Of a DNA stretch of 39,573 nt, positions 27,976 through 39,573 are shown one piece after another; position 1 is the stretch's first letter, and each line of letters starts with the position of its first letter. Below the pieces are notes generated by a model. The model saw only the letters and a program-made list of their open reading frames with translations. It had not been told where the DNA came from and ran no database searches. Source of the stretch: Rhizophlyctis rosea (lineage: Eukaryota > Chytridiomycota > Chytridiomycetes > Rhizophlyctidales > Rhizophlyctidaceae). The DNA is taken from positions 1-39,573 of the forward strand of contig JADGJC010000352.1 of NCBI GenBank assembly GCA_027596075.1, given 5' to 3'. The position numbers were made by a program, and so were the translations under genes.

Positions 27976-28573
27976 AATATACCTTGTACTGGGACTTATC
28001 AAAATGCTTGTGGTTAGCTCCTGACTCGAAGTTCTAATGTCTCTACTATTGATTGGGGCGATTGTCTGAGCAAGGTCAGCTGACCTGTTGATCTGGGGGA
28101 CGAAAAGCATTTCCCAGCAGTGTCGTCATACTCGAAGCCTGCCATGCATCCGTTCCAGCTGCTTGAATTCTCGCAGTTGTGTAATTGCGCGTGTGTTCCG
28201 CACTCCATACTTGATGACTACTGTGTCTGTGATGCTAATATAGTGCATCGAATTAGCTCGGATTTGACAGGTTGCCTGTCAGATTCATGTCCCAAACTTG
28301 GGCATATGCAACTTCTGCAAGAAGCAAACAGTCCCATACGATTACGTAGCAGCAGATAGTATAGAAAACAGTTTATTTGACTACAAATAAAAACTAATTA
28401 CAGCAAGCAGACGTTTCGACTGTTTCCGAATACCAGCGAAACAGAATAGTCTGAATATAGAAAGTATGCACACAAAGCACAAACACGTCGGTCACAAGAC
28501 TGTTTAGTGTCAAACTATTGACATCGTCCCCATCGCGGCTCATCCCGAGCCTCCTCCTTCATCACCGTAACCC
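27976..28573. other. Spacer with residual repeat homology
   Basis: Up to about 28170 this resembles 23960-24110 (shared CCCAGCAGTGTC-like and TTCCAGCTGC blocks), so the duplication reached beyond the RNA unit. The rest shows no gene. Confidence 0.45.
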
Positions 28574-29515
28574 TCAACACCCCTCCCATCGGTTTCCACC
28601 CCACCTCATACTTTCAGGAGACCCGCACCCGCTCGGAACCCACTGGTTCACCTCATCACCCATACACGTCCGGAACCCTTGCCCGTTCTGTTGTTGCTGG
28701 TCGTGATGCTCAACATCCATCATAGCCGAGTCCCCATTCGCCTCATGATGCTGCTGCTGTTGCTGCTGCTGCTGGTGCCCCGCATCACCACCAAAATTAT
28801 GGCTCGCATACGTCGCCATAGTGATATTGCGAATCGAAGGCGACGAACACTCTTCCCTATCCGGTGATCTGACCGCACCGGGACCAAAGATGCCGTTGTT
28901 GTTGTTGGTGTTGTAAATTGGGAGGCAGAAGGGCGATGCGAGGGAGGAGGGGAAGGAGTCGGTTGGGGCGATGGGTTTTGACACGATTGTGGAGGAGGGT
29001 TGTTGGGCTAGGGAGAGGTAGAGGGCGGAAGCGGCGTGATGTGGGTCGGAGATTGCGAGGGAGGGGGTGATGGTATCTTGAGATGCGAAGCGCTTGGCGC
29101 GAGGGGGGGAGAGAGAGGGTTGGTTGAAAGGAGTCGGTGTGTGCTGTTGATGAGAAGAGTTCTGATGAGCAAACGAGTCCCATACTCCGCGTCAAAAACC
29201 CGTCAAAAAACTCACATCATCATCACTCTTCCTCTTCCTCGGTCCCGACGCACCACACCCACTCCCACCATTCACCAATCCACCCGCCATACCACCAAAC
29301 GCCGCAACACCCACAGCAGCAGGCGCAACACCCATCGGGTGAAGATCGCCACTCATTCCGATCGGGTTCAGCGGGTGGGTGTACGCCGACCCAGCAAAGG
29401 CGGGTTGTCCATACATCTCGCCGTGAGGGTACGCGGGCTTCTCATGCATGTGTTGGACTTGCATGTTGTCAGCGACGATGGGAGTCGGGTGTTGGTATGC
29501 GAGGTAGGTGGCCAT
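28574..29515 (-). CDS. Gln-rich, probably nuclear protein, two exons (272 aa)
   Basis: Exon 1 (29515-29216) encodes a Pro/Met/Ala/Gly-rich N-terminus ending GASGPRKRKSDDD, a basic cluster like a nuclear localisation signal. A canonical GTGAGT donor follows. Exon 2 is best joined at CCAAG (exon from 29092), keeping frame through RFASQDTITPSLAISD to the stop at 28574. Exon 2 has a run of Gln (CAG repeat on the minus strand near 28744-28776), an Asn run, and a C-terminus with Cys and Trp. No DNA-binding domain is visible, so a transcriptional co-regulator is only a guess. Each exon starts with A/C-ending codons and ends with G/T-ending ones. The acceptor is the least certain part. Confidence 0.55.
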
Positions 29516-30530
29516 ATTAATCGTGTGTGATTGGCAGTATATATGTAAGGAATACGTTGATCAATATCAAATGATTATCGTGGGAAAGATCGATCTATCA
29601 ATTCGTAACACTCCAAGCGGGAGAAACAATTGTGGGGGAACAGTCGCGCACACCCCCTCTTTTATATCCCTCCAAGTTTGAATCATCACTCACTGGACCC
29701 CCCAATTTTCATTCCTCCTCTGCGCATTGTTCCTGGTCTGGGTCCAGGTTTTTGGTGTCTGCAGTTTGCATCCCAAGTTTTTCGCGTCCCTGTCCCACCC
29801 TGAAGCCAATAAACTCCTTTTGGGAAGGTGGGCGCGGCTAATCGTCAATGCATTATCCATAAACAGCAAAATTGGAGTGCTGAATCAGGAGCATATTAAT
29901 TCATCCAAGCCATTGTGTGCGGGTGGCTTGGTGCGAGATGAATGCGTGGTGGCTTGGGTGGGTGGGATGTGTCATCGTTGCTCATCGCGGTCTGAAGGGT
30001 CCTTTGACAATGAATCGGTAGAATGACGCCATGAATTTACTAGCGTGAACCATGCAATAGATCATCACTGTCAACAATGATGCATTGACGGGATCAGTAA
30101 CAGCATCAGCCGTGACAAACACTATCAAATACCCAGACCACCAAGTTGCAACCTTTACTACCGGTGAACGAGAATAACACCAATCGCCAAATCCCAAAAA
30201 TAAACAAATGTGAAGTCCGTGAGAAACCATAAAAAACTATTAGGCACGCTTTCCATTCAGATGAGAAGTAGAGGACCATTCTACTTACAAAAACATAACA
30301 AACCGCACAAAACAGGTCCAACATACGACCTTACACCGATCATCCATCCTTTTTTTTCCAATTCATTACCCCATTTATTGTTTTCTAAGAGAAAAAAAAT
30401 AACTCAAAAAAATGTAGAAACTGTCTACACTAACACTACAGGCCTCGCATGGAAGGACACTCTGATACCCAAAAGACATTCCACCACTAACAACCATCCA
30501 CATCACCAAGATCCCTAACGACACATACCC
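29516..30530. other. Intergenic, no gene seen
   Basis: About 1 kb between two minus-strand genes. It should hold the promoter of the gene at 28574 and the 3' end of the one at 30531. I see nothing else supported. Confidence 0.45.
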
Positions 30531-31631
30531 CTAACGCCTAGCCCCAGATGGATAATGCTCACTCCCATACTCGCTCCCCTGATAATGCCCACCATACCCA
30601 TACTGCCCCGGCACAGGGCTAGCAGCCGTAACCGGCACTCCCTGCGGTCCCGTCGTCACAGGGTACCCCTGCCCATTAGCATAGTAAGGATCATAGTACG
30701 AGTCGTTTCCAGCGTGGTAATCTGATCCGGGTGCGGGTGCGTACTGCCCCTGTGGGGGGTAGTAACCGTAGGGATCTTGGGAAGTGGCGTAATGCTGCTG
30801 TTCTGGGGCGAGGTAACCTTGAGAGACTGCGGCTTGCTGGGGAGGCGGGTAGGCGGGGGAGGTTGGGCGGATGAAGGAGGAGGTTGATCCGGGGACTGGG
30901 GAGGAGGCTGTTGAGCCGGGAACGACACCTTCGTTGAGGGATGTGAGGAAGGATTTGCGGTTATCGGCCTTCACGTTTACGACGTCGGCGTCGTCGCCTG
31001 TGCTAGTGCCGCCAAGGGCGAATTTGTCGGAGAGACGACCGCGGAAACGTCCGGAGGGGCGGAGGGCAAGTTTGCGGAAGATGAAGAGGCCTAGCGCGGC
31101 GAGAATGACGGCGCCCGCGGCGACTCCGATGCCGATTTTGGCGGGTTGGGATAGGCCTTGGCTTGAGCCTGTATCCGCAACGGGGGGAGCGGTTGCTGAT
31201 GCGGTTGGGCTTGCAGTGCGGGTCACCGTTCGCGTGACGGGGGTGCCGTTTGACATTGTGCTTTCCACGGTGGTCTGCGGAGGTGGTGTTGTGGTTTGCA
31301 CATTGCCAGCTGTTGTCGTCGTGACATCGGGAGGATTTGTGGTGGTGGTGGTGGTGATTATGGGTGGTGGCGATGTGGTGGTGGTCGTGATGATGGTGGT
31401 GGTGGTCGTGGGGGAGGTGGTAGTGGTTGTAGTCGTGATGATAGTGGTAGTGGTCGGAGTTGCTGTGGTTGACGAATTTCCACCACCAGGCACTGCCTGA
31501 CGAGCATACAAGTGCCTCGCGACATCACCCCTCAAATCATCGCTCAAACTTGCATCCGCCCCTGATGCAGAAACCACCGCCCCCTGCGCCAAACACGCAA
31601 ACACCAAGCCATATGCTACTTGTGCTCTCAT
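30531..31631 (-). CDS. Thr-rich single-pass cell-surface protein (366 aa)
   Basis: The ATG at 31631 was chosen because it opens a signal peptide (residues 1-23, VAYGLVFACLAQGAVVSASG); the frame is open upstream to 31748. Residues ~53-150 are almost all Thr with Pro and Ser, a mucin-like stretch expected to be O-glycosylated. Residues 165-185 (IGIGVAAGAVILAALGLFIF) form a transmembrane helix followed by a basic RKLALRPSGRFRGR stop-transfer region. The cytoplasmic tail is rich in Pro, Tyr, Gly and Gln. This layout is that of fungal Wsc/Mid2-type wall-stress sensors, but no Cys-rich WSC domain is present, so Mid2-like is closer. Orthology cannot be claimed from layout alone. Confidence 0.72.
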   Translation of the reverse strand: MRAQVAYGLVFACLAQGAVVSASGADASLSDDLRGDVARHLYARQAVPGGGNSSTTATPTTTTIITTTTTTTSPTTTTTIITTTTTSPPPIITTTTTTNPPDVTTTTAGNVQTTTPPPQTTVESTMSNGTPVTRTVTRTASPTASATAPPVADTGSSQGLSQPAKIGIGVAAGAVILAALGLFIFRKLALRPSGRFRGRLSDKFALGGTSTGDDADVVNVKADNRKSFLTSLNEGVVPGSTASSPVPGSTSSFIRPTSPAYPPPQQAAVSQGYLAPEQQHYATSQDPYGYYPPQGQYAPAPGSDYHAGNDSYYDPYYANGQGYPVTTGPQGVPVTAASPVPGQYGYGGHYQGSEYGSEHYPSGARR

Positions 31632-32704
31632 AACTGGTCCTTTCGAGGTTGCACCTGCTGCGGAAATGCCAAAATGGATGTCGAGAACGGATGTCGAGAT
31701 TGATGTCCCTAAGGGTGTTTTGTTTACTTCTGCACAAGATGTAAACACTAGAGTGGGATAGCGTGCGGTAAATAAAAATAAATTACGTTAAAGATGGTGC
31801 AGCACAGCTTGAAGAAACGAAGCACGTTATAAGGGACTTTTGCAACTTACCAGGGGTTGACGTTGACACCCTATCCTCCGCCCGGAAGGTGCAACCTCTG
31901 CTAGACGAGTTGGTTGAGAGGGAAAACGGGGGAGATTGCCCACGAATCCACGAAAAATAGGCCGCTTCGGCGCCCACAGCCTATTTTCTTGTGTAGCCTA
32001 CGTACCATACGATTTGACGGTGCATGGACTTGCATTGGATGCAGTGTCATTGTTATCCCACCAGCATATCCACCAGGATGGGGCGTGTCTCTGTCTGTGC
32101 ACCCTGAGGTAATACTATGCAACACAAGGGTCAACTCGTCCCTCCCTTGTATAACATTGTATCACCCATATGGGGTCCGTTCGACCGGGTGGCTTGGCAA
32201 TTTGCTTTCAGAGATTTGACAGGTGGAACTGAGCCCACCGCACCCGCCCAAATTGCAAATTGTGGGAGACGCTTTTGTTGCGCCCATCCATGACCGGCAA
32301 AATGGGGCTCGACCTCTCCCGGCCTCCGATAACCTTCTTGTGCGCAACGCCACCGTCTTTTTCCAGCAAAACATAGGACCCGTGGCTTGTTGCGGCCACC
32401 CTTCACCCTCTATTGCACGGCGGACTTGATCTGACCAATATCTGCAGTGGACACTGGACAGATTTCTTGAAGAGCTCTCCATAAGCTGCTCACAGGCTTT
32501 TGGTTGAAGAATCGCTGACCACCATGCGGATTGGGATCCATTTGGCTGTCAATGCCGAAAGGAAACCAATTTTCAAACTCGTGAATGCGCTGAACTGGAC
32601 GTGTCATCAAGTAGCGCAGTACTTCTATTAATCGAATATGTCACTCCAGAGACACCATCCCCCTTGCGCCATTCACTCCTAATCCCATTTTCAACCCCAC
32701 CCCG
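31632..32704. other. Intergenic, no gene seen
   Basis: Overlapping ORFs here on both strands are short and inconsistent. It includes the presumed promoter of the surface protein gene. Confidence 0.4.
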
Positions 32705-33274
32705 TCAAAAGAACGCAACAGGATTCGTATCATTAGCCGGAATACTCTGCCCAACATCCCAATGCTCCACAATACAAGTGCCATCGAATCTAAACCGATC
32801 CATAACAGCCATGTCGAAAGCGCCTGGCACCTTCATACGGTAGTGGAGAACAGCGAACCCTTGCCCGACGACCTGGCCAGCGACGGTGACTTGCAGGGAG
32901 GGAATGGCGAAGAGCGGGGATAGGGCGGCGATGGCCGCGTCGCGGCCTTGGGAGGTTGAGGGGTGGTGTTGGATGTATTGGCTTTGATGGTGGAGGCAAG
33001 GTGATCATAGATAGAGTAAGTACATAGTTACCGTGATGGTCGACAGACGTACGTAGAATGAGAGGAGAGCCAATCCAAGTTCAACCCCTAAAACATACCC
33101 GGGAATCCAATCATCAAAAGCCTGCTTGACTTTCTTCTGCACATAAAGCGTGTTAACAAACGACTGGAACGCCGCGCGTTGTTGCATGTCTGATGTGGGT
33201 CCCGTTTTGCATAGTGCGGCGAACGTTGCGGAGATGCATGCCGCTAGGATTGCGAAGATAGCTAGGATGCGCAT
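32705..33274 (-). CDS. Secreted SnoaL-like (NTF2-fold) protein
   Basis: ATG at 33274 opens a signal peptide (MRILAIFAILAACISATFAA). Exon 1 continues with FVNTLYVQKKVKQAFDDWIP, as in the first helices of SnoaL-like proteins. Exon 2 (from about 33000 to the TGA at 32705) has QYIQHHPSTSQGRDAAIAAL, a beta-rich core (VVGQGFAVLHYRMKVPG) and DRFRFDGTCIVEHWDV, a typical SnoaL-like ending. Members of this fold include polyketide cyclases and many secreted bacterial and fungal proteins of unknown substrate. The intron acceptor is the AG before CCAATACATCC. The donor is uncertain: GTACTT keeps phase but gives a 42-nt intron, while GTACGT and GTTTTA do not keep phase with this acceptor. Confidence 0.68.
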
Positions 33275-34165
33275 GGTTGATGTAGTTTGCTCTTGAAGAT
33301 TGATAGAAGGGGTGGGATTCACTCTCGATGGGATGTACGGCAAGGGATGAATTATATATTCACGAGATTCACGCCGAAAAATCCCGGACTTGTGAACACT
33401 TTCCCCTCTTTCCATCCCTTACGCAACTCATCGATCTTCACTTTGCCCCCGCTCCATTGGGCAAATGCGCAGACAGCGCCGACGCAGCCGAAGCTACCGA
33501 ATGTGTAAAGTGGAGGGCGTAAAGGGCTTTGAAGGAAGACTGGTGGCTCCGGTTGGTCGGTAAAATACATGAAAGTGGGAGCGGGAAAAAGGGGGTGGAG
33601 GGTGTGGCTGGTGTGCTTACCAGTCCAAGATGTCGGACGACGCAAGGGTCCATGCATTTTACGTTCCGATACAGCTTGACAATTGGACAATTCCAGCTGT
33701 ACCTGCATATTCGAGACGGTGTATCCGTCTCGCTCAATTCACTGCAGCTCCGTCATTAGATACACGCATTTCTAGCATATGGATGGAGCGTGTAGCGCAA
33801 GTTTTGCATCCTCGAGATATAGCCATAGAAATTGGTTCCTCGCCGACGATCAGATGCAAAAGCTATGGCAGGCGTTGTTTGGACGCCCGATGCGATGATT
33901 CCATTTACCGTTGTTCTTCCCTTCTTGCAACGTATCAGCCAACTGACCTCTCATTCCAATCACTCTGCGACACCCGTAATCAACGTGAGTAATAGCACAT
34001 GGTATCAAAAATAATACGCAAGAAATAAACACATCTATGGTAATTGCCGAAAACAAGGCAAATCAGTCAAACCCCCACCACACACCCCCACCCACCAGCA
34101 CCGCCCTCCCCATACCCCCCTCCCCAACGTCCTCCCCCCAACCCCGCCCAAACCCACAAACCCCC
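33275..34165. other. Intergenic; includes a C-rich tract that is G-rich in the Ras transcript
   Basis: No gene seen. From 34068 to 34150 the plus strand is C/A-rich with many runs of three to six C. On the minus strand this is a G-run tract directly after the Ras stop codon, so it would lie in the Ras 3' UTR. Confidence 0.5.
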
Positions 34166-34931
34166 CTACATAACCCTACAAATCTTCCGCTTCTTCTTAA
34201 TCTCCCTACTCCCCCTCACAGGCCTCTCAAACATCCGATTATACTCCCGTATCGCCCTCACAAGCGCAAAAAACGCCTCATCAACATTAACCCTCATCCT
34301 CGCACTAGTCTCCAAAAACCGACACCCATACCGCTTCGCCGCCTCCTTCCCCTCATTAACCCCTACCGCCCTATCATGGTCCAAATCACACTTATTGCCC
34401 ACAAGCACGACAGGAAACGAATCCTTATCTTTTACTCTCAGGATCTGTTGGTGGAATGCGTCGATTTCCTCAAAGGATGAGCGGGAGGTTATGGTATATA
34501 CGAGGAGGAAGCCCTCGCCTGAGCGCATGTACTGTTCGCGCATGGCGGAGTATTCTTCTTGGCCTGCGGTGTCGAGGACGTCGAGGAGGGCGGGTTCGTT
34601 GTCGATTATGCATTGTTTGCGGTAGGAGTCTTCGATTGTTGGGTCGTATTCGTCGACGAATTGGGATTGGATGAATTGGATTGTTAGGGCGGACTTTGGG
34701 GTTTGATATGGGGGCAAGGGTTCCGAGAGACAGATGAATGGAGGATTTTGTGGATGTGTGGAGTTGAAGAGCGATGTGTGAGAGTGATGATGTGGAGAAT
34801 AATGAATGATATAGAGTCAATCAATTGGGCATTAGTTTCATTTGCACAAGTTCAATGAGCCTCACCTTGCCAACACCTCCCCCTCCCACCACCACTAACT
34901 TGTATTCTCGGACTATGCTCGATCTTGACAT
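34166..34931 (-). CDS. Ras-family GTPase, two exons (197 aa)
   Basis: Exon 1 (34931-34866) encodes [22 protein letters not shown], carrying most of the P-loop; exon 2 (34693-34166) begins SALT. The 172-nt intron has GTGAGG and AAAG. Switch I reads [12 protein letters not shown] with the effector Thr, switch [19 protein letters not shown] with the catalytic Gln, then VGNKCDLD and ETSAR for guanine binding. The tail [10 protein letters not shown] has a polybasic stretch and a CAAX box (CRVM) for prenylation and membrane anchoring. This is the core set of a true Ras (not Rho or Rab). Human-type Gly12/Gly13 are conserved. Codon use changes abruptly near 34440: A/C-ending before, G/T-ending after. 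Confidence 0.92.
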
Positions 34932-36110
34932 AACCTCACAATACTACAATAAGTATTCTGGATTGACGTGTGTATTCGTAAGGAGATGTGCTGTTCAGCG
35001 TGGTGGGAACGTGTTACCGGCACTGCACTGAAGCAAACGTTTCCAGAGTCAGAATCAGGTATGCATAGGATGATTAAAGTCCGATCCTGCCTACCGTTGG
35101 AGTGGTATCAATGAATTGTATGTGAGCGACGTGGAGGCTGGGAAGAAGAGCGATTGGGCTCACACTATTGGCAAGTGCGAAAGTGCGAAACAAGTGTTGG
35201 ACGGGTCAGCGGTCATGCAGGTGGATATATAATAATGATCGAGTGTATGTGATCGCTAATAATCAGGTGTGTCAATGGAAGCTGTAATGTGTTCATAGAT
35301 GAGGGACTGCCATGCCAAGTGGGAAGGAGTGGTGAAGTGAGTAGAGTGGGTGACTGCGATAGAAAAGACAGGGGCAACGTTTCATGCTGGGAATGGTCAG
35401 GAAAGCACGCGCATGTGGCTTATACTGATTGGTAAGCCGTTGATGGAATCAGTGATGCGTCCTCGCACTCAAAATTCCCTTCTCAATTGTTCGCAGCACC
35501 TTTTTCGCAAAAAAATTACATACTTTACCTATTGAAAAGGGTTACGACAGAGTTGCGTTTATGAAACAACAGGATTCTGCATCCAGCATGGGCTTTTCGT
35601 GACCTTGAACTCTAGGACCGCTGAAAAGACTATCATCATCTTACTCACATCCCGCAATGGCAAGCAAAATCTCCCATTCTCTTTCACCCCATCTCAGGAC
35701 CGGACATTTGAAAACCAGCCGCTCAAACTGTGGACCTTGACTGAACCCATTGTCAGGCTCGGAAAGGAAATCGATTTGCCAGCTCAGTCACATATATATC
35801 GTGAACATTGCGCCTGCTATCGCGATTAATGTACTTATGAGCCGTTCCGGATGCCAATGCGCTTTGCTCCCAATACGAAGCAAGACCACACAACAATATA
35901 AGATCAACACGAAGTAACTTGTCACCTCTCAGAGTCATATTGATAGAGCGACAACTTGACTAAAAACACAAGGGGATCAACCCCTTTCAATACAACTTCA
36001 AACCCCGATGCCAGCACAAAACTCTACCTATGTGGAAGGAGCGTCCTCACCAGAAGGGAAGGCCCAGCTTCTGCTCCTGTGAAGATCACGCACTCCTACT
36101 GATGGCACTT
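34932..36110. other. Intergenic, no gene seen
   Basis: Between Ras (start side) and the xylanase (end side). Only a small 9-bp tandem repeat (AAGTGCGAA near 35174-35192) was noticed. Confidence 0.45.
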
Positions 36111-37491
<1,381 letters not shown>

Positions 37492-38508
37492 TTTTGTGAA
37501 GACAGATGCGGGAAAATGGAACTTGACGGTCAAAGAGCGGCGGGCAAGACCTTCGACAAACCAGCTATTTGTACTTTTCAGCTTCTAAGAAAAACAGCAA
37601 ACACAACCCAGAAACTTCTCAGTAACGCATGTTTTGGGGAGAATTGACAAAGCGGGAATGGGGGGAGTTGTTCCTCATTCCATTTTGGACTGAATCGAAG
37701 TGTTCGCGTGGAATGTGGTGTGAAAAGCCCGGAGGCTCGTGGTGGAGGTTCTTCCGGCATCGAAGCCGACGCTCAAGGACGATCCACAGAGAAGTTTACT
37801 GAAGTTAGAAAGTTCTCTATCCTGTGTCCAGCGACTGACCGGCACGGTGATTCCGAGTTGGCTCCCTCCTCTGCCAAGCCAACTGAATTTGGAAAGTTTG
37901 GCCACCTGTGCAAGATCGTGTGTGACATATGTGACATGGGGGATGCTGGAAAGGGAATATAAGCCCATAACCTTGCTCCGGAATGCATAAAATTCCACTT
38001 GGGGATTGTGTCCCCACCGGCCGGGAGGCCGAAAATGATCACGCCACGAGAGTTGTTTTGGGTAAACCTTTCCATTGTCGAACGAGTCAATAATCCAAAT
38101 TGCTATGGTAAGCAATGAGCATCATTGTTGGCACATATTCGCAAACTCAACAGCACGGCAGATATGTACGCTAAGAACTTCCCAGTCAGGGGTGCTGTTA
38201 GATGTCTGTAGCTGGTGTCCCAAAAGTGTCACAATGTCACCAAAACATCATTGAAGGTGGCCACTGTTGAGCATGTTCATAGTTTTCATCTATCACATAC
38301 ACCATCAATCCATAGCCTTTCCGCGCTGGCCCCTTGCCAGCCTTTCAAAGATGGTAGTAGCATAATTCGAACAAGCCAAGACACTATCCCACTTGGACCC
38401 AATCTCAAACTACCTCTTTCCCAACCACTTTGACAAGCTGTATGCACTCTGACGGTATACCTATTAGAGGTTCGCCCGCCCTGCAAATTTTCAAAATTCC
38501 GCTACAGA
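37492..38508. other. Xylanase upstream region, no gene seen
   Basis: No supported ORF. It should contain the xylanase promoter, but I see no site that I can name with confidence. Confidence 0.45.
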
Positions 38509-39555
38509 TTATCGGCTTCTACCCTTCCGTTTCCTCCCTCTGTCCCCACCAACAATCAGAACCTTCAATCCGACAAGGTCATATACCGTCTGCACCAATT
38601 TGAGTCTATGTGGTGTGTCGATCACCTAGAATGATAAAGTTTCATCAGCTCGGTTGCACGACTTACACGCAGAAGGCAAAGCGCCCACTTCCAGTCCCAA
38701 CCATCAAAATACATAACTTCCGCTATCATGCATAAGGAGGTACAGCTTATCCCACCCCGGCGCAACGACAAATAGGTGGTCGCTCTTGTCAATCATACCA
38801 AAAACCTGGCCCGTCGGCGGATGAACATAACCTATCCGCCTACGATTGAGATCTCCTTCAATGTCACGCAAGTCCACCATCACTTTGTATGCCAACTCCT
38901 CATCGTCTTGAATCGGAGGATCGGCGGATTCATAGCAGGATTTGAAGGCTCGGATGTATTTCCCGGCAAGGGTGGTGGCGTTCCATTAGTTCCAGTGGTT
39001 AGACCGGAAATCCTCGCCAGGTAAAATCTTGTTGGTGGTTTGCATATCGATTTCCAACATGACTGTGCATGGACGGCGAAGAGTGAGAATTGGAGCGGTA
39101 CATAATGAACACGCTGGGCCAGATGTTGACGTACTTATCGCTTCTTGAAATGTTACCCAATGAGACATGAGACCATCTGAGTTCGATTCTTTTTGAAACA
39201 ACTTCCGCATCTTGATGGCTTCTTGATTCTCAGTGGTCCGGGTGCGCTCTGTTAGTGCAGCATTCGGTGAATTCAGGGGTTGCGGGGATATCATCAAGAT
39301 AGTACCTTTGCTCTTGCGTTGACTTTGGCCCAACTCCTGCTTTTCCGGTTTCGCAGCAGAGGCTGATTTCTCTGCTAACGATCCATCATCCTGACCAGCT
39401 CCCACTCCGGGTAGACTCAAGACAGATCCGTGCTTCTTATACATCTTGAGCGGCTGCTCCCGCAACTCCAATGCAATTGTCTTCAACACCTGTGTACTAC
39501 AGTCCCCTTCAACGGAAAGCTGCACCCCCGCGTGTTTGTGGCTTGCGTGGCTCAC
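38509..39555 (-). pseudogene. Unidentified gene with an in-frame TAA and a one-base shift
   Basis: The ORF from the ATG at 39555 (18 bp from the window edge, so the start may lie outside) is charged and Ser-rich, then stops at a TAA (38986-38988) after FRSNHWN. The same frame continues open with WNATTLAGKYIRAFKSCYES and GYVHPPTGQVFGMIDKSDHL down to a stop at 38704. One extra T in a TTTT run at about 38708 separates YVF from a frame reading GWDWKWALCLLR. A 41-nt intron follows (38666 to 38626, GTAAGT...TCTAG), then VIDTPHRLKLVQTVYDLVGL and a basic end (GRKRKGRSR) with the stop at 38509. Family not recognised. Lesions may be decay or sequencing error; the TAA could also fall in an unseen intron. 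Confidence 0.5.
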
Positions 39556-39573
39556 GGAAATTTTCCTTTCATG

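Noticed and set aside
23262..28170. The two copies as LTRs of a retroelement
   Set aside because: No reverse transcriptase, integrase, primer-binding site or TG...CA ends are seen, and the copies differ by large insertions.
30871..31500. 209-aa Val/Gly-rich plus-strand ORF
   Set aside because: It is antisense to the Thr-rich surface protein; Val runs are the complement of Thr codons.

Overview
The window looks like nuclear DNA of an early-diverging, probably zoosporic (chytrid-like) fungus. Evidence: a GH11 xylanase with a fungal-type CBM1, a Thr-rich single-pass cell-surface protein, a Ras GTPase with a CAAX box, and many short GT-AG introns (about 41-172 nt). The organism assignment is inference; no rRNA or marker gene is present.

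Region 1 (1 to about 10,750) is dense, apparently intron-poor and unlike the rest. It holds a tail-fibre-like repeat protein, a large virion-like protein with an acidic repeat array, an OTU-type cysteine protease, a JAMM-type metalloprotease, a TET/JBP-like 2-oxoglutarate dioxygenase, small membrane proteins and K/R-rich proteins. I read it as part of an endogenised dsDNA virus. No capsid, packaging ATPase or polymerase is visible, so its family cannot be fixed, and its left edge lies outside the window. Several of its genes are broken (23-bp duplication, frameshifts, in-frame TGA/TAA), so it is decaying.

Region 2 (about 11,000-15,230) is a minus-strand tandem array of F-box/LRR-like paralogues: one relic C-terminus and two longer genes that share an intron position and each carry a frameshift, plus a small ORF. 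Region 3 (15,489-19,926) has an intact Sel1-repeat gene and two tandem five-repeat Myb/SANT genes, both with a lesion. Region 4 (21,264-22,227) is a four-exon small membrane protein.

Region 5 (23,260-28,200) contains the most unusual signal: two direct copies, 3.9 kb apart, of a 0.7-0.8 kb unit with no shared ORF. Both have a CCAAT-like box and TTACGTAA at the start, a series of hairpins whose stems covary (including UUCG/CUUG tetraloops), a conserved 3' hairpin and AATAAA. I propose a polyadenylated structured non-coding RNA. Between the copies is a decayed Gly/Ala-rich gene.

Region 6 (28,574-39,555) has ordinary host genes on the minus strand: a Q-rich nuclear-type protein, a Thr-rich surface sensor-like protein, a secreted SnoaL-like protein, Ras, the GH11-CBM1 xylanase and an unidentified gene with two lesions. 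Several host genes show an abrupt switch, often once per exon, from A/C-ending to G/T-ending codons, which I have not seen described.
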